Part shown: in pieces, positions 43,027 through 56,530 of the stretch
Position numbering within the stretch: position 1 is the stretch's first letter
Layout: the number at the start of each line of letters is the position of its first letter
Assembly: GCA_003024175.1 (NCBI GenBank)
Contig: MDYQ01000100.1
Coordinates: forward strand, 62,001-126,000
Reading direction: 5' to 3'
Length of the DNA stretch: 64,000 nt
From: Planoprotostelium fungivorum
Taxonomy: Eukaryota > Evosea > Variosea > Cavosteliida > Cavosteliaceae
The notes under the pieces: generated by a model
What the model was told of the DNA's origin: nothing
Databases searched by the model: none
Seen by the model: the letters and a program-made list of their open reading frames with translations, nothing else
Translations under genes and position numbers: made by a program

Positions 43027-43683
43027 TTACATCGTATTGGTCTTTCGAGTTTCATCGTGGGATGGGCTCTTGGTTGGTATCGTGCTGGCTCTCGCTTTTC
43101 TGACGAGTTCGTTGTGTTTCTGTTTGGCGATACGGACAAAGTCATCGGTGAACTCGATCTTGTCCAATGTGTGGATCGGATCTTCTGATACGAAATCGTT
43201 CATAGGTAATGCGGGTTTGAGATGGAAGATCGTCGTCGAGATGATGTAGACAAAGTGGAGGATCTTGTAGGTGTCGCTGGGTTCGAACCGGTCCAGGTGC
43301 AGATCCGAGAAGAGAAGGAAGAGAGGTTTCGAAAATCGAGAGATCACGTAGCTGAAGATAGGGGTGAAGCTCTCGCAGCGGCCGGAGGCTATACCTTCTA
43401 TGTCGAGATCATCCACAAAGAGGACGGTTGCGATGCGTTCACTTAGTTGGTCTATATACAGAGTCAAATGACTGCAGTAGAGCATTTGTAATCGTACCTA
43501 AAGCTTCTAGGAGGTTGCTGTCGAAGGCCATGCTTGCTTGTGTGACCTCTATCCATTTTCGTGCGATAGATTGATGCTGTAAAAATTTCAATCAATCCGA
43601 ATCACGCCACACTGGCCGCAGTAAGTGATGATGCCCTTGACGCTCAATTCTACATTGGAACTAGTGCCTCGTATTAGCTCCAT
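43027..43683 (-). CDS. Unrecognised spliced gene, convergent with PARP1
   Basis: First exon from ATG 43683: MELIRGTSSNVELSVKGIIT, ending near a Cys pair (YCGQCG). A short second exon includes SMAFDSNLLEAL. The main exon reads LTLYIDQLSERIATVLFVDD, DIEGIASGRCESFTPIFSYV, FLLFSDLHLDRFEPSDTYK and ILHFVYIISTTIFHLKPALP, then a charged tail with LVRKARAS and the stop at 43027. Exact joins between exons 1-3 are unsure because several possible introns are only 26-36 nt. No family recognised; probably cytosolic. Stop-to-stop distance to PARP1 is 19 bp, so the two transcripts must overlap. Confidence 0.5.
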
Positions 43684-43808
43684 ACAGATGATGAGTTCAT
43701 CATGTCACCTCACGTTTTATAGTCGCCACGCTAACTATACGCGATTGATATCAGTAACGACATCACTAAAACAGAAGAGGTGACACACATGCGAGATATC
43801 TCATTGTA

Positions 43809-46800
43809 TTACAAGATCAGAGCCAAACAGAAGACGATCATCTTGATGCCGGCGGCGACCCTCGCCGATGAACCCTCTTGAGGTCTAGCACTCTCTTTGT
43901 TTTCAGAATCCGTGACGGTCTCTCGAACGGATGAAGAAGTTGCTTGTGTTGAGTTGTCCGATGATGATGTTGTTGTTGTTGACGGTGCCGGGGATGTGAC
44001 GGTGGACGTCTCATCTGATGATGGAGCCGAAGAGGTGGACGATGAGAATGTGGAAGGAGGCGTTGACGTCGAACTTGCCGAAGAGGTCGTCGCTGAGGTT
44101 GATGAGGTTGATGTTGTTGATGATGTCGTTGGGGGGATGGTGGACTGTGCGAAAGAGGCAGGTGGCAGCTGCGGCGTCGGGGGTATCAATGGCATCTTCA
44201 CCCAACCATTTCCCGCCAAAATCTCCACCCTTCGGTACAGCTTCGAAATGGCGCCAAAATTGTCCTCCACGTACAGTGTCACGTTGTAGACACCGGGCTG
44301 GTAGTAGACGTGCGATGTGATGGCGTGAGAGTCCGCCAGCTTGAAGTCATAGATACCGTAACCATCTCCAAAGTCCCAGGAATAGCTTAAGAAGTCGATG
44401 TCTAAATCGGTGGAGCCGGAGGCATCGAATCGGACAATTTGTCCAGCCCGGAAGTCTCCCCTGACGACCAGATCGGGCACGGGAGCCGCGTTTCCCAGGG
44501 AAGTGTACCACCCTTCCGGACGTAACCGTACGTAACTCTGCGCCGTGGCTCCCTGGGCGTCCGTAACTGTGAGTAAGGCGAGGAAATTGAAACGGAGTCC
44601 AGTGTGAGATCCCGACACGGCTTCGGCATCCAGAGACAACGTAGATCTCGTTGAAATCTGCGTACCGGGATGGTAGTGATTGACGTGGATCATGATGATG
44701 TCCCAGTAGTACGTTACGTCCGAGTACGCTCTTACGCTCGCCGCGAGGTCGATCTGACCGGTGAGGGGGTAGTCGTGATAGGCTTTAGAGGTTGGTGATG
44801 TCATGATGACTGAAGGTGCTGCTCTCCCGACCGTGATGGTGATCTGTCGTGTGGCCGTGAAGAGACTGCCCACCACGGTGAGGGTGGCTACGTACGTACC
44901 GGCCGTGTTGTACGTGTGGCTCGGGTTCGGAAAATCCGCGGAAGTTCCGTCTCCGAAATCCCAGGTGGCCCGTGTGACACTGTTCCCATTGGGATCGTAC
45001 GTACCGTCCATGGAGAAGATTACGTTCAGTGGAGCGGCACCGAATAGAGGAGCGGCGTCGATCTTGATCACCGGCGGCGTGGAGTCTGAATAAGAGATGC
45101 AGTGGATTTCAGCAGCGAGCATCTGCAAGTAACAGATGTCCTTTGTCTTTGGGTTGACTTCTAATGACACGATGGGTGTACCGTAATTCGAGAACGAATT
45201 GATCCTCTCGTAGCGATCGGCCGTGACGTCGAGCGTCTACAACGAGTCAGTCGACATCCTTTCGAATGACACGTACCTTGATCCAACTCGCTCCGTAGTC
45301 TAAGACGAAGAGGTCGTTCTTGTACTGAGTCGGGTAGCTGTCCCCAGTGTAGAAGCTGAGACCCCCGACACAGTTGCCGACGAACCCCATGTTGAGTTGA
45401 TATTGCTCTCCGTACAGACCTTGCATCTGATCGGTGTAGCGAGACCAATAGAAGAGAGGCGCATCGGTGGAGACGTTCGCGTAGACGTAAGGACAAGAGA
45501 AGGCCCTGCCGTCGTCGTTGAAAGGACGATTCAGCCTGGGGTTGTTGTAGTTCAAATTGTTCATCGCGTTGCCGCGGTAACCTCCCATCGGTTTCGGTCC
45601 TGTTTCGTTCAGATGGCGCGTTGTAGATGGACGTTACCCTCCCAGCAGGGCCAGCCAAAGTTCATACCGGGCCGCACGGCGGCGTTAATTTCTTCGAAAC
45701 TTCCGAGGCCGACGTCGCCGATGTAGGGTGTCCCTGGGCCCTCTACAGTTTCCCCGGGGGACAGTGGTCGGATGTTCATAGAGTAAGGGTTACGTATGCC
45801 CATAGCATAGATTCGAGAGCGAACGGATGAGGTGTTCCTCTCGCAGTAGGGGTTTAAGACGGAGTAGCCGGAGCCGGCACAGATACCTTCACCGGTGGTG
45901 GGGTTGATGCGGATGAGCTTACCGCTGAGGGTGTCCTGTGGAGTCGATGAGATAAAGGTGATGACGAAGAGGTGATGGTCGAAAGGATGTCATATCACTT
46001 AATCACAATGTGATGATGTAAAAGAACGATCGACATGATTGCACCGAAGATGTGACGAGCTGCCCACCTTCGATTGAGAGCGGAAGGCACCGATGGCTTT
46101 TGATGCACCGAAGGCGGTCTGGCAGTATGCATCGTAAGGGAATTTGGAGTTGGGTTGTCCATAGTCCAAGACGTCTGTCTCAAAGTGGCCTCCGTCACCG
46201 AAGACGATGAAGAGAGATCCATCGTGTCCCCATGCGATGCCTCCTCCCAAATGAGTCGACGAACAGATGACAGGTGCATCGTCTTTCGACTGTCCAACTA
46301 AGATACGAGTGGTCGAGAGGTCACCCAGGCCGTTAGAACCTTGGCTCACGCGGATGACACGAGTGTATGAGATGGCATTCTCATCGGTGTTGGGTCCGTA
46401 GAGGGAAGTAACGGCGAAGACGAGATAGACGTGCGGGTTAGCTGCAAAGTTCTTGTTGACTTCTACGGAGAGGAGTCCGTGATCTCCTGCATTGTGAACC
46501 TATGCAAGTCAATCGGATGATTAAAAGTTTCATCTTACTTGGTTGGAGATGTCAAGCCACTGGACGAGTTGCTTCGTGTCCACGTTGTAACGGAAGACGA
46601 ATCCAGCTTTGGCGACGATGAAGATCTCGTTCGTGTTGTCGGTGAATGCAAACCCAACGAGAGTTCCAAAGTTGGGCACTCCTTTCCCTGTTGCAAATTA
46701 GACATCATGTGAGTGAGATGAAGACTGAGTGGGGATCATCTCACCGGACACGAGCGTAAGATCGGTGAATTTAGAGGCGATGGCGGGGTCCATTGCCCTC

Positions 46801-47057
46801 TGTGTGGGTCCAGTTCCGGGATGAGAGACTCCCTTCTCTCCGTCTAAACAAGGGCATGCAGTCGGTGTGGGGGAGTCCCACTGCATCTGCTGGCCTCGGT
46901 TGTTGATACAAGGAGCCCAGTTGAGTCGGTTCCTGCATTGGGCCGGCATGTTGGCGTTATTGTCTCCAGCAGGTGCGATGTGATCGGAGAAAGGCTCATT
47001 GCGAGCCATCGTAGATGCGATGGCCAAGAGGATAAAGAAGATGCTGATCAACTGCAT
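43809..47057 (-). CDS. GPI-anchored GSDH-fold sugar dehydrogenase-like protein with two PKD domains
   Basis: Six exons; the fourth intron is only 38 nt (45637-45600). A signal peptide (MQLISIFFILLAIASTMA) is followed by a Cys-rich segment (CRNRLNWAPCINNRG), then the GSDH/HHIP-like propeller (VHNAGDHGLLSVEVNKNF, GGGIAWGHDGSLFIVFGDGG, GIRNPYSMNIRPLSPGE, GMNFGWPCWEG). Two PKD domains follow (TWDFGDGTSADFPNPSHTYN; SYSWDFGDGYGIYDFKL). Then comes a long Ser/Thr-rich stalk, and the C-terminus is hydrophobic (AAGIKMIVFCLALIL), typical of a GPI signal. It should sit on the outer cell surface or cell coat. Paralogue of the gene at 1-2136. Relatives oxidise sugars with PQQ; the cofactor cannot be judged here. 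Confidence 0.88.
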
Positions 47058-47640
47058 CTTCGTGTATAGATATAGCCGTGGATGATAGTACGTGTGTAGG
47101 TGATTGGCTGTGGTGAGTAGCGTGTGAGCGAGCCGCTGTGCGGTAGAAATGAACGAGACCGGTCAAGCAGTGCTCCCGAACCAACTTCTCTCGTTCCGTG
47201 TTTTGTTGGGAATTTCCAGAAATGTGTCAAAACCCACGGCCCTCCCAGCGTAAGGCCACCTTGGGCACAGAAGCTGCAACCAGAGCTTGATCTTCAGGGG
47301 GCAGGACAGCCCTTCGACTCTTCAGGAGCTATGAGATACATCTATTAATACAATCGATAGAAGGTGGTGACCAGCGTGTGCTCGTGTGCAATCTCATTTG
47401 TGATAATAGTTTAGAACACCTTTCTTTAGAAACTGCCTTTCTTTTATTCGAAACTGCGCAGTAATGAGCATCAGGTGATACCTCGACCTCGTCCTCCTCG
47501 TGTGAGGTCACTCTATCTACAGCTTTCGAGCTCTCATGCCTGATGATGGCTCCGTTCTTAAAAGTTGTATTGATTCAGAAAAGTACTCCAACGATGTAAT
47601 GACTCCGGCTGGACCGTTCATCAGGTCACATCACATTGCA
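47058..47640. other. Intergenic, about 580 bp, no gene seen
   Basis: Contains the upstream region of the GSDH-PKD gene on the minus strand and, at its right end, the 3' flank of the next minus-strand gene. Short frames occur, but none has splice support or composition like its neighbours. Confidence 0.4.
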
Positions 47641-49617
47641 TCATGTCTTCACCTTGATGAGATGGGGATAGTTAAGTAATGTATTCCACGTATACCACAG
47701 GAGTTGCATGAGACCCATCCTCTCTTGGCCTTCTATGTCTTCCCAGGGTATTCCACTCAGAATCTCTTCAACTTCTCGGTTCGTGTTCCTGCATGATGAT
47801 GAGATGACGTAAATGGATTCGAAGTTTCGTCGAAATCTACCTAGTCTCTTGCAGTCCAGACACTGCATTCATTGAGAAAAATAAAACAGAATAAAAGAGA
47901 TTTCGACAGAACGAGAGCTATAAGAGGACTCACACAAGGTGGCCAATAGTATGAAACCTCTATCCATCAGCTCCGGCGTCGTTCGGTGCATGTTGGGTAG
48001 TCTCATCACCGTCTTGACCATCTACAACGAGTCAGTAAAAATCTCATCATCATCATCATCACACCGGATGAGCTACATCCATCAGATTCGTCACTTCAGT
48101 TCGGATGTTGTGCTTTGTGAATTTTGCAGCAGGTAACGCCGATAGACGTTTGTTCATGTTGAAGATCATGTCTTTGATGGTCCTCGACTCTAACACTTCT
48201 TCCTTCCAATTTGAGGTCGATTGATTCTGTTGCATGTTCTGTGGTATGTTCTGTTGTGTCGGTGTGTGACGATAAGCCGTCATAGAGGGAGGTCCTGATG
48301 AAAGATGAGACGGTGATGATGTCTAAACCGTTTACGCACCGTTTGAATTGGGTATACCATACAACATGTTACTGCTCATGTATGCGTTAGACGTAGAGGC
48401 GTTCGCACTCATGGAAGGGTCGTAGTAGGGGTTCTTCATCGCAAGCGTCTCCGGCGTTGAATCTGTGGGCGTCCTCACGTTGAATTGGTTGTTTGTCAGA
48501 TTTTGATTCATCTGAATTGGACCTGGATTCAACTTTTGCAATTTGGATGGATTCACATGAGAGTTGTTGTTCACATGAGAGTTGTTGTTCGCAGGAGAAT
48601 TGTTGTTATTGTTCACATGAGGGTTGTTGCTGGAGTGGTTCGCACTCGTCTTCTGATTCAGTTGTCCGTGAAGGTTGCCACTCATCGCTCTCTCGAAGAT
48701 GATCGGACGGACTCTCTGTCTCTTGTTTGGGTTGTCCTTCTTTGAGCGGGAGAGGGCAGACATGGCAAGTGGATCGTAGCTGAGAGGGTTGTTCTTCAGA
48801 GTTTGAATCGACGTCCAGAGAGAACTCCTCGCATATGTCGATAATTTGAGTTGAAGTTCTAAAACAAGTTTGACGAGCTGTGATGATGGTGAGGATGATA
48901 TGAGATGGATGTGAGATCACTTGGTCGTTGGGCATGTTACGTAAGGACTCTTGGGTGTGAGAGAGCTCTATGGGTGAGCCGATGTCTTTGAATGATTCCG
49001 CCTTCAGAAACGCATCTAACATGACGTCTTGAGGAAATGTGAAGCCTCCAAAGTGTGATATAGCGGGCAGAAATTGCGCGACCTTCTCTTCAGAGACCTA
49101 CACATCATTATCATCACATTGGAATACTCCGTGCGAGCGGATGAGAGGTGTATCGATAGGTAGCAATGGTTTCTCAAGTTTGTGTTTACCCTCTGTGGTG
49201 GTGGCTCGCTGGCGGTGGGAGGGTTGATACGTACGTACGGATTGTACGGGTCATCATCTGAAACATCTTCCTCCCCGATGTCTACTCCAAAAGAAGGTGG
49301 GTGAGTCGATGCATTTGCAAACGCATTAGAGAAATCTTGAATATGACATCAGCGTTCGATGTTTTGTCTGTATGTGGTCTCACTATCGCTCAAATCTGAG
49401 TCTGAAGAGGTGACCACCGATGGTGAGGGGATCTGGGGTGTTAAGAAACCCCCAAAATTTCCCGGTGATGGCACTGACTCAAACAGCAATTGTGAAGAGA
49501 GGTCAACAACATGAGGAGATGCCCCTCGAAGATCATCAGCGACTTTCAGAATCGAGACTGCGACCCACCGGAGAAGTAACCAACCTGATGCCTCTGCAGG
49601 TTGTGCTGTGATCCCAT
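47641..49617 (-). CDS. Unrecognised probably nuclear protein with Asn-rich tract
   Basis: About seven exons. Start proposed at 49617 (MGSQHNLQRHQ); the first splice is unsure. Later pieces: SVPSPGNFGGFLTPQIPSP, DIGEEDVSDDDPYNPYVR, VMLDAFLKAESFKDIGSPIE, KDNPNKRQRVRPIIFERA and an Asn-rich run (HVNNNNNSPANNNSHVNN). A helical C-terminus follows (TIKDMIFNMNKRLSALPAA, HNIRTEVTNLMDMVKTVM, EDIEGQERMGLMQLLWYT), ending HLIKVKT at 47641. The last helices resemble TFIIS N-terminal (TND/LW) type bundles found in transcription factors, but this is weak. The basic NKRQR and acidic patches suggest a nuclear regulator. The lone Asn-rich tract contrasts with neighbouring genes. Confidence 0.55.
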
Positions 49618-49779
49618 CACTATACGCTTCGTCTCTCTTTGTGTGTTCTATGTTATGCCGTTGTCTTATTTTTGTGTGTGCTGAGAAAGAGGGTGATGCG
49701 CGGAACTTCACCACATTTTGAATTCTGGCACACACAGGTACAAATAATAGATGCGATTAATCTCAACGTCTATCCCACG

Positions 49780-51225
49780 ATGAACGCACCCCATAACTTT
49801 TCAGTAGTCACCTATAACATATTAGCACAAGTGCGAAATCACAATCACATCTCATCGATCGATTAACGATAATCAGGTCTACGCCAAGTCAGTATCCTTT
49901 CCTTACACGCAGAGAAAATTTCTCAGACAAAAGTATCGATTCGATCTCTTGAGAGATCAGTTATCACGCCTTCAGGCCGACATCATTTGTGTTCAAGAAT
50001 GCGATGAATATCCAACTATATTGAAGGGGTTGTCATCTTTGGGCTATCAAGGTTTACACCAACAGAGATCAGGAAAGAAGAAAGATGGCTGTGCCACATT
50101 CTGGAAAGTAGATAGGTGATCTCTTGCAACTGAGTCAGACTGATTGATTCTATCAGGTTCCTCCTCTTAGCACATCACGAACATACATTGAATGACATCG
50201 CACAGCAGACAGGTCTGACTTTCTTTTTCACCATCATCTGATCTTGACAAAACAGACGACCCTCTATACAAGAGAGACAACGTGGCTCTCTTCGTCAAAT
50301 TACTTCCAAAGGTACGCTTCACATGATGAATCGAACATCTAAATCCGTTCAGTTCTTAGATAGCAAGGAAGAAGAATTATGCGTCATCAACACGCATTTG
50401 TACTGGGACCCCAGATATCCAGGTGAATTCCATCGAAATTTCATTCTCATTCCACGCAGAGGTCAAGTTCAGACAGATTCAGAGTGTATTGAAACAAGTG
50501 AGTTGGTCACGCGCATCATCATCTTCACCATCTGATGAACTTGCAGGCTGAGATGTACAGAGGAGAGAGATCAAAGATCATTCTCTGCGGTGATTTGAAT
50601 TCTCTACCGGAGAGTGCAGTCTATCGGTACATCACTGGAGAGAAGGTATGAATGTCATCACCATCGTGAACGATCGACATCATCACATCATCAATGTCAT
50701 AACCACCATCGATGATCGAACATCATCACATCATCGTCATTACCGTCGATGATCAACATCATCGGTGCCATTATGCCACGATCACGTTGCATGATCTCAT
50801 CACATCATCAGTTAGAAGAGAATGATCCAGAATTGCAATACGGAGTGCACGATTGGGAGAACAAAGGTGGAATCGAGAAGATGGAACGAGCTACACCGGC
50901 AATCGATTTCGGTCCCCTCCATCACAACTTGAAGCTCTCCAGTGCTTATGCAACCTACCGAGGTGACCTCACACGACGATGCATCTTCTCATCATCGCAA
51001 CTCATCACATCAGATGGAAGGGAGCCCGTATTCACAAACTATTCACAGAATTTCAAAGGAACTTTGGATTACATCTTTTATGAGATGGACAAATTGAAAT
51101 TGAACGGACAACTGACCCTTCCGCCCGAGAGTGAACTGAACGTGGAGACGGCGATACCCAACGAAAAGTTTCCATCTGATCATCTCCCATTGAGAGCCGA
51201 CTTCTCTTATAAAGTGACAAAGTGA
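49780..51225 (+). CDS. Endonuclease/exonuclease/phosphatase family, CCR4/ANGEL/nocturnin-like
   Basis: Eight or so exons. Starts MNAPHNFSVVTYNILAQVYA, the entry strand of the CCR4-type EEP fold. It continues LQADIICVQECDEYPTIL (catalytic Glu), RSGKKKDGCATFWKVD (the KDGC block typical of CCR4/ANGEL), VINTHLYWDP (catalytic Asn-His), IILCGDLNSLPESAVY (Asp-Asn), GTLDYIFY and FPSDHLPLRADFSYK (terminal Asp-His). All catalytic motifs are intact. It is short, lacks the leucine-rich repeats of CCR4 and has no clear transit peptide, so ANGEL or a general 3'-5' exonuclease/2',3'-cyclic phosphatase is as likely as a deadenylase. Stop at 51225. Confidence 0.88.
50655..50805. repeat. Imperfect CATCATCACATCATCG repeats in an exonuclease-gene intron
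   Basis: The intron between RYITGEK and LEENDPELQYG consists of repeated ATCATCACATCATC and GATGATCGAACATC units. Confidence 0.65.
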
Positions 51226-51569
51226 TCGAGAAGTGTCATATTGTGGATGCACAATATGATGAGATACTGTTTTGAAAAAGAGCATGCGATCGATGTTGGC
51301 CAGCTTTGACCGTCATCGAGATACTTTATGTGATATTACGCACTCGATGGAGCATATTTATATCGGTCACTATGGTCGGAGATAAAATTATCAGTATACC
51401 TCAGGGTCTCCATTTGTCAATATAGAGGTTACATCCAGTGTAGTGATCATGTGGTTGGGATGAGCATAGGGAAATCGTGCTGCGTCTTAGATATTTCTCT
51501 TTTATTCGCCTTTCGGGTGGCAGTATTTATACGCGAAATATTCCCTGCCCCTACCGATCAAGCGATGAG
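51226..51569. other. Intergenic between exonuclease gene and Groucho
   Basis: About 340 bp on the plus strand, AT-richer than the neighbouring genes. It carries the promoter of the Groucho gene by position. No gene seen. Confidence 0.4.
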
Positions 51570-54280
<2,711 letters not shown>

Positions 54281-54976
54281 TGGATGTTGTGTCTTCGCTT
54301 CATCTTTCTTCGTGGTGGTTGAACGATGAGAACATCCATCATCCGAACGTAACAAGAAGGGCGAAAACGATTTCGGCGTTAACGTGCAATTACTCCAATG
54401 AAGCACTACAGCCTCAGTAATGGGCAGCAGGTAACCCAGATTGGGCCCAATCCACACGAATGGTACGAATATTAACAGCGGAACGGAAAGATGTCACGCT
54501 TCTTCCTATGTATTAATACTCTCACCTGGCTCTTAATGGATACTCTCTCATCACTTGCAGCTATCCGAATGGCTCGTGCTCGGGAGTTTCTCTGTTCGCC
54601 AACATAGGCCAGACTGTATCGTTAACGACCCACCGCAATACATCAACACAGAGGTCATTGCCAACACGACGACGATCCCCAAGCCTAAGACTTTCTCCGA
54701 TACAGTTTGTACTCTCGACGAGGAGTCACCGTCAGCACAACACCAAATTGACGACGGTTTGTCATTATGCCGAGTCCCGTCGGCACCGTCCAACCGGAAG
54801 AACTCCATCCACGATCAGCCTCCCGCACGATGGCGGTACTTAACGTCCATGTTGCGTACACACTCACGCTCATGACGCGGGATAATCGGGTAATCGGATC
54901 ATCTGAAATAAATTCTCGTCAAAACGCGAGCGCGGATATTGAGATTTGTATGTCATTCTCTCCAACCGCTTACAAG
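54281..54976. other. Intergenic, with overlapping open frames near 54551-54875 of doubtful value
   Basis: About 700 bp. Both strands stay open for 85-106 codons around 54555-54875; the plus frame reads CTLDEESPSAQHQIDDGLSL, the minus frame has a hydrophobic stretch (VLGLGIVVVLAMTSVLMY). Neither has splice support or a good start, and they cannot both be genes. The promoter of the MRH-like gene lies at the right end. Confidence 0.35.
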
Positions 54977-55641
54977 ATGAAGTCAGCTTTCTTCCTCTTG
55001 TGCTTCATTGCCCTTGCCGCCGCATCCTGGGAGGATTGCACTTGGGAGGACACTAAGAACGGTCTCCTGTACAACTTCACCGACCCCAACAACGGTCACT
55101 ACGGGTATTGGCACGGAAAAGACTGGACTGTGAGTTAGGAAGATCATCGGAGGTGTCATGATGTGAACTGACGTCGGACAGGGTTTAGTCCAGTGGACAT
55201 TTACTCTCTGCCAGCCTATCGTCCCCGGTCTCGTTCGCTGCAACACTGAGACATCTGTCTGCAGGGAGAGAAGTTACTCCTGGTGGTGGCCCTACTATGC
55301 TTATCCCACGAGCGTCATCGATCAGAGCGCCGTTTTCGATGAGCGTGAGTCAACTACATCCACCATCTCGCATCGTCGGTAATTTCTTCGTCCTCACAAT
55401 GACCCATCTCACAGCTACCGTGCCTGGAGCCATCGCATCTTTTAGACAGCGAGGTTTACTTTACGGCGATAGCGCCATCGTTGACCTCTTCTGTGATCCT
55501 ACCGCGAGAATCGAAAGTGGTGAAGTGTCCACAGTGGAGATAGTGGACGGTGTGTACAAGGCCAGCTGGAAACTGAGACAGATCTGCAACAAGCCAACTA
55601 AGACGACCGCCTCACCTGTCGTCCACCAGCTCCATGAATAG
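54977..55641 (+). CDS. Small secreted MRH-like protein
   Basis: Three exons. Signal peptide MKSAFFLLCFIALAAA, mature start SWEDCTWEDTKNGLLYNFTD. The second exon carries QWTFTLCQPIVPGLVRCN and a Trp/Tyr-rich segment (SYSWWWPYYAYPTS). The third has LYGDSAIVDLFCDPTARIES, VDGVYKASWKLRQICNK and the stop at 55641. The order Y-N-F-T, then F-x-L-C, then Cys-Asp-Pro and a final Cys is like mannose-6-phosphate-receptor-homology domains (lectins of the secretory route). The match is by pattern only. About 170 residues. An open frame after the stop (55703-55900) may be a further exon. Confidence 0.6.
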
Positions 55642-56530
55642 ATCAGTCCACGAGGCTACGGGCGCATTAATGTTTCATCTTGTATTACCAGAGGACTTCG
55701 ACTAACCTACATGTGACGATTCTATCGATAAACCAGCCGCAGGCGGTACAAAGATCGTGACAACAGATGGTGCGAACATCAGAGCTGAGGACAGCACCAA
55801 AGGGACTGTCGCAGAGGCGGCAAAGACTGAGGCTGGCGCCATTTCACAGACGAAGGTCACTGAGAGATCAGAAAAGTGGACAGAAATCAACTCTCAATGA
55901 ACTGCCGCAGACGGTACAGTGACAGTCGAGTGGAGAAGAGTTGAACGGGAATCTTTTCACTACTCATCTCCAATAAAAAGTCACGTCACCCTTCAGCAAG
56001 CGCATCGATAGACAAACGCGAAGAAGCAGAATAGTAAAGAGACGTGCGCGATGCATGCGAGGAGACAAAAGAACAGATCAGACACCAACATCCCCCTCCG
56101 ATTCACAATGAGACGAATGAATCGGACGATCATCGATTGTCCCTGAACCGAAGTCCAGTGACACACTCTCACGCTCAGAGAACGTTGGTATTTGTCGTCA
56201 ACTCTGTTTGAATTCGTTTGTTCATAGTTGAACTTTATAGACTGACCTCAGTATTAGTGATCCTGAAAGTACGGTCTGAAACGAGATCGAGAAGTTTGGG
56301 GGTCGACCGTGTAAAAATCGAAGATGTCAACATTATGGGATGAGAATATGTCTTCACACCTGGTGGAGGACGATAGAATATAGACGGTGAAGAGATATCG
56401 AAGTAGATGGAAAGAGTGTTACATAACATCAGACACAGATGGAGATGGAATCAATCGTCCGACATCATTCCCACGAGCGATGATATGTTGAGAAAGGGAT
56501 GAGAAAAGACGAATAAAATAAAGAATTTTA
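55642..56530. other. Intergenic with an orphan coding-like frame (55703-55900) and a poly(A)-like signal
   Basis: About 890 bp. On the plus strand, DDSIDKPAAGGTKIVTTDGA, NIRAEDSTKGTVAEAAKTEA and SQTKVTERSEKWTEINSQ are read in one frame with stop at about 55900. No ATG is in frame, so it could be an exon of the gene before it. AATAAAA at 55972 fits a downstream poly(A) signal. The rest (about 55980-56530) holds no gene I can support. Confidence 0.35.

Noticed and set aside
54551-54875. Gene on either strand between Groucho and the MRH-like gene
   Set aside because: Both strands are open, neither has supporting splice sites or similarity to anything I know.
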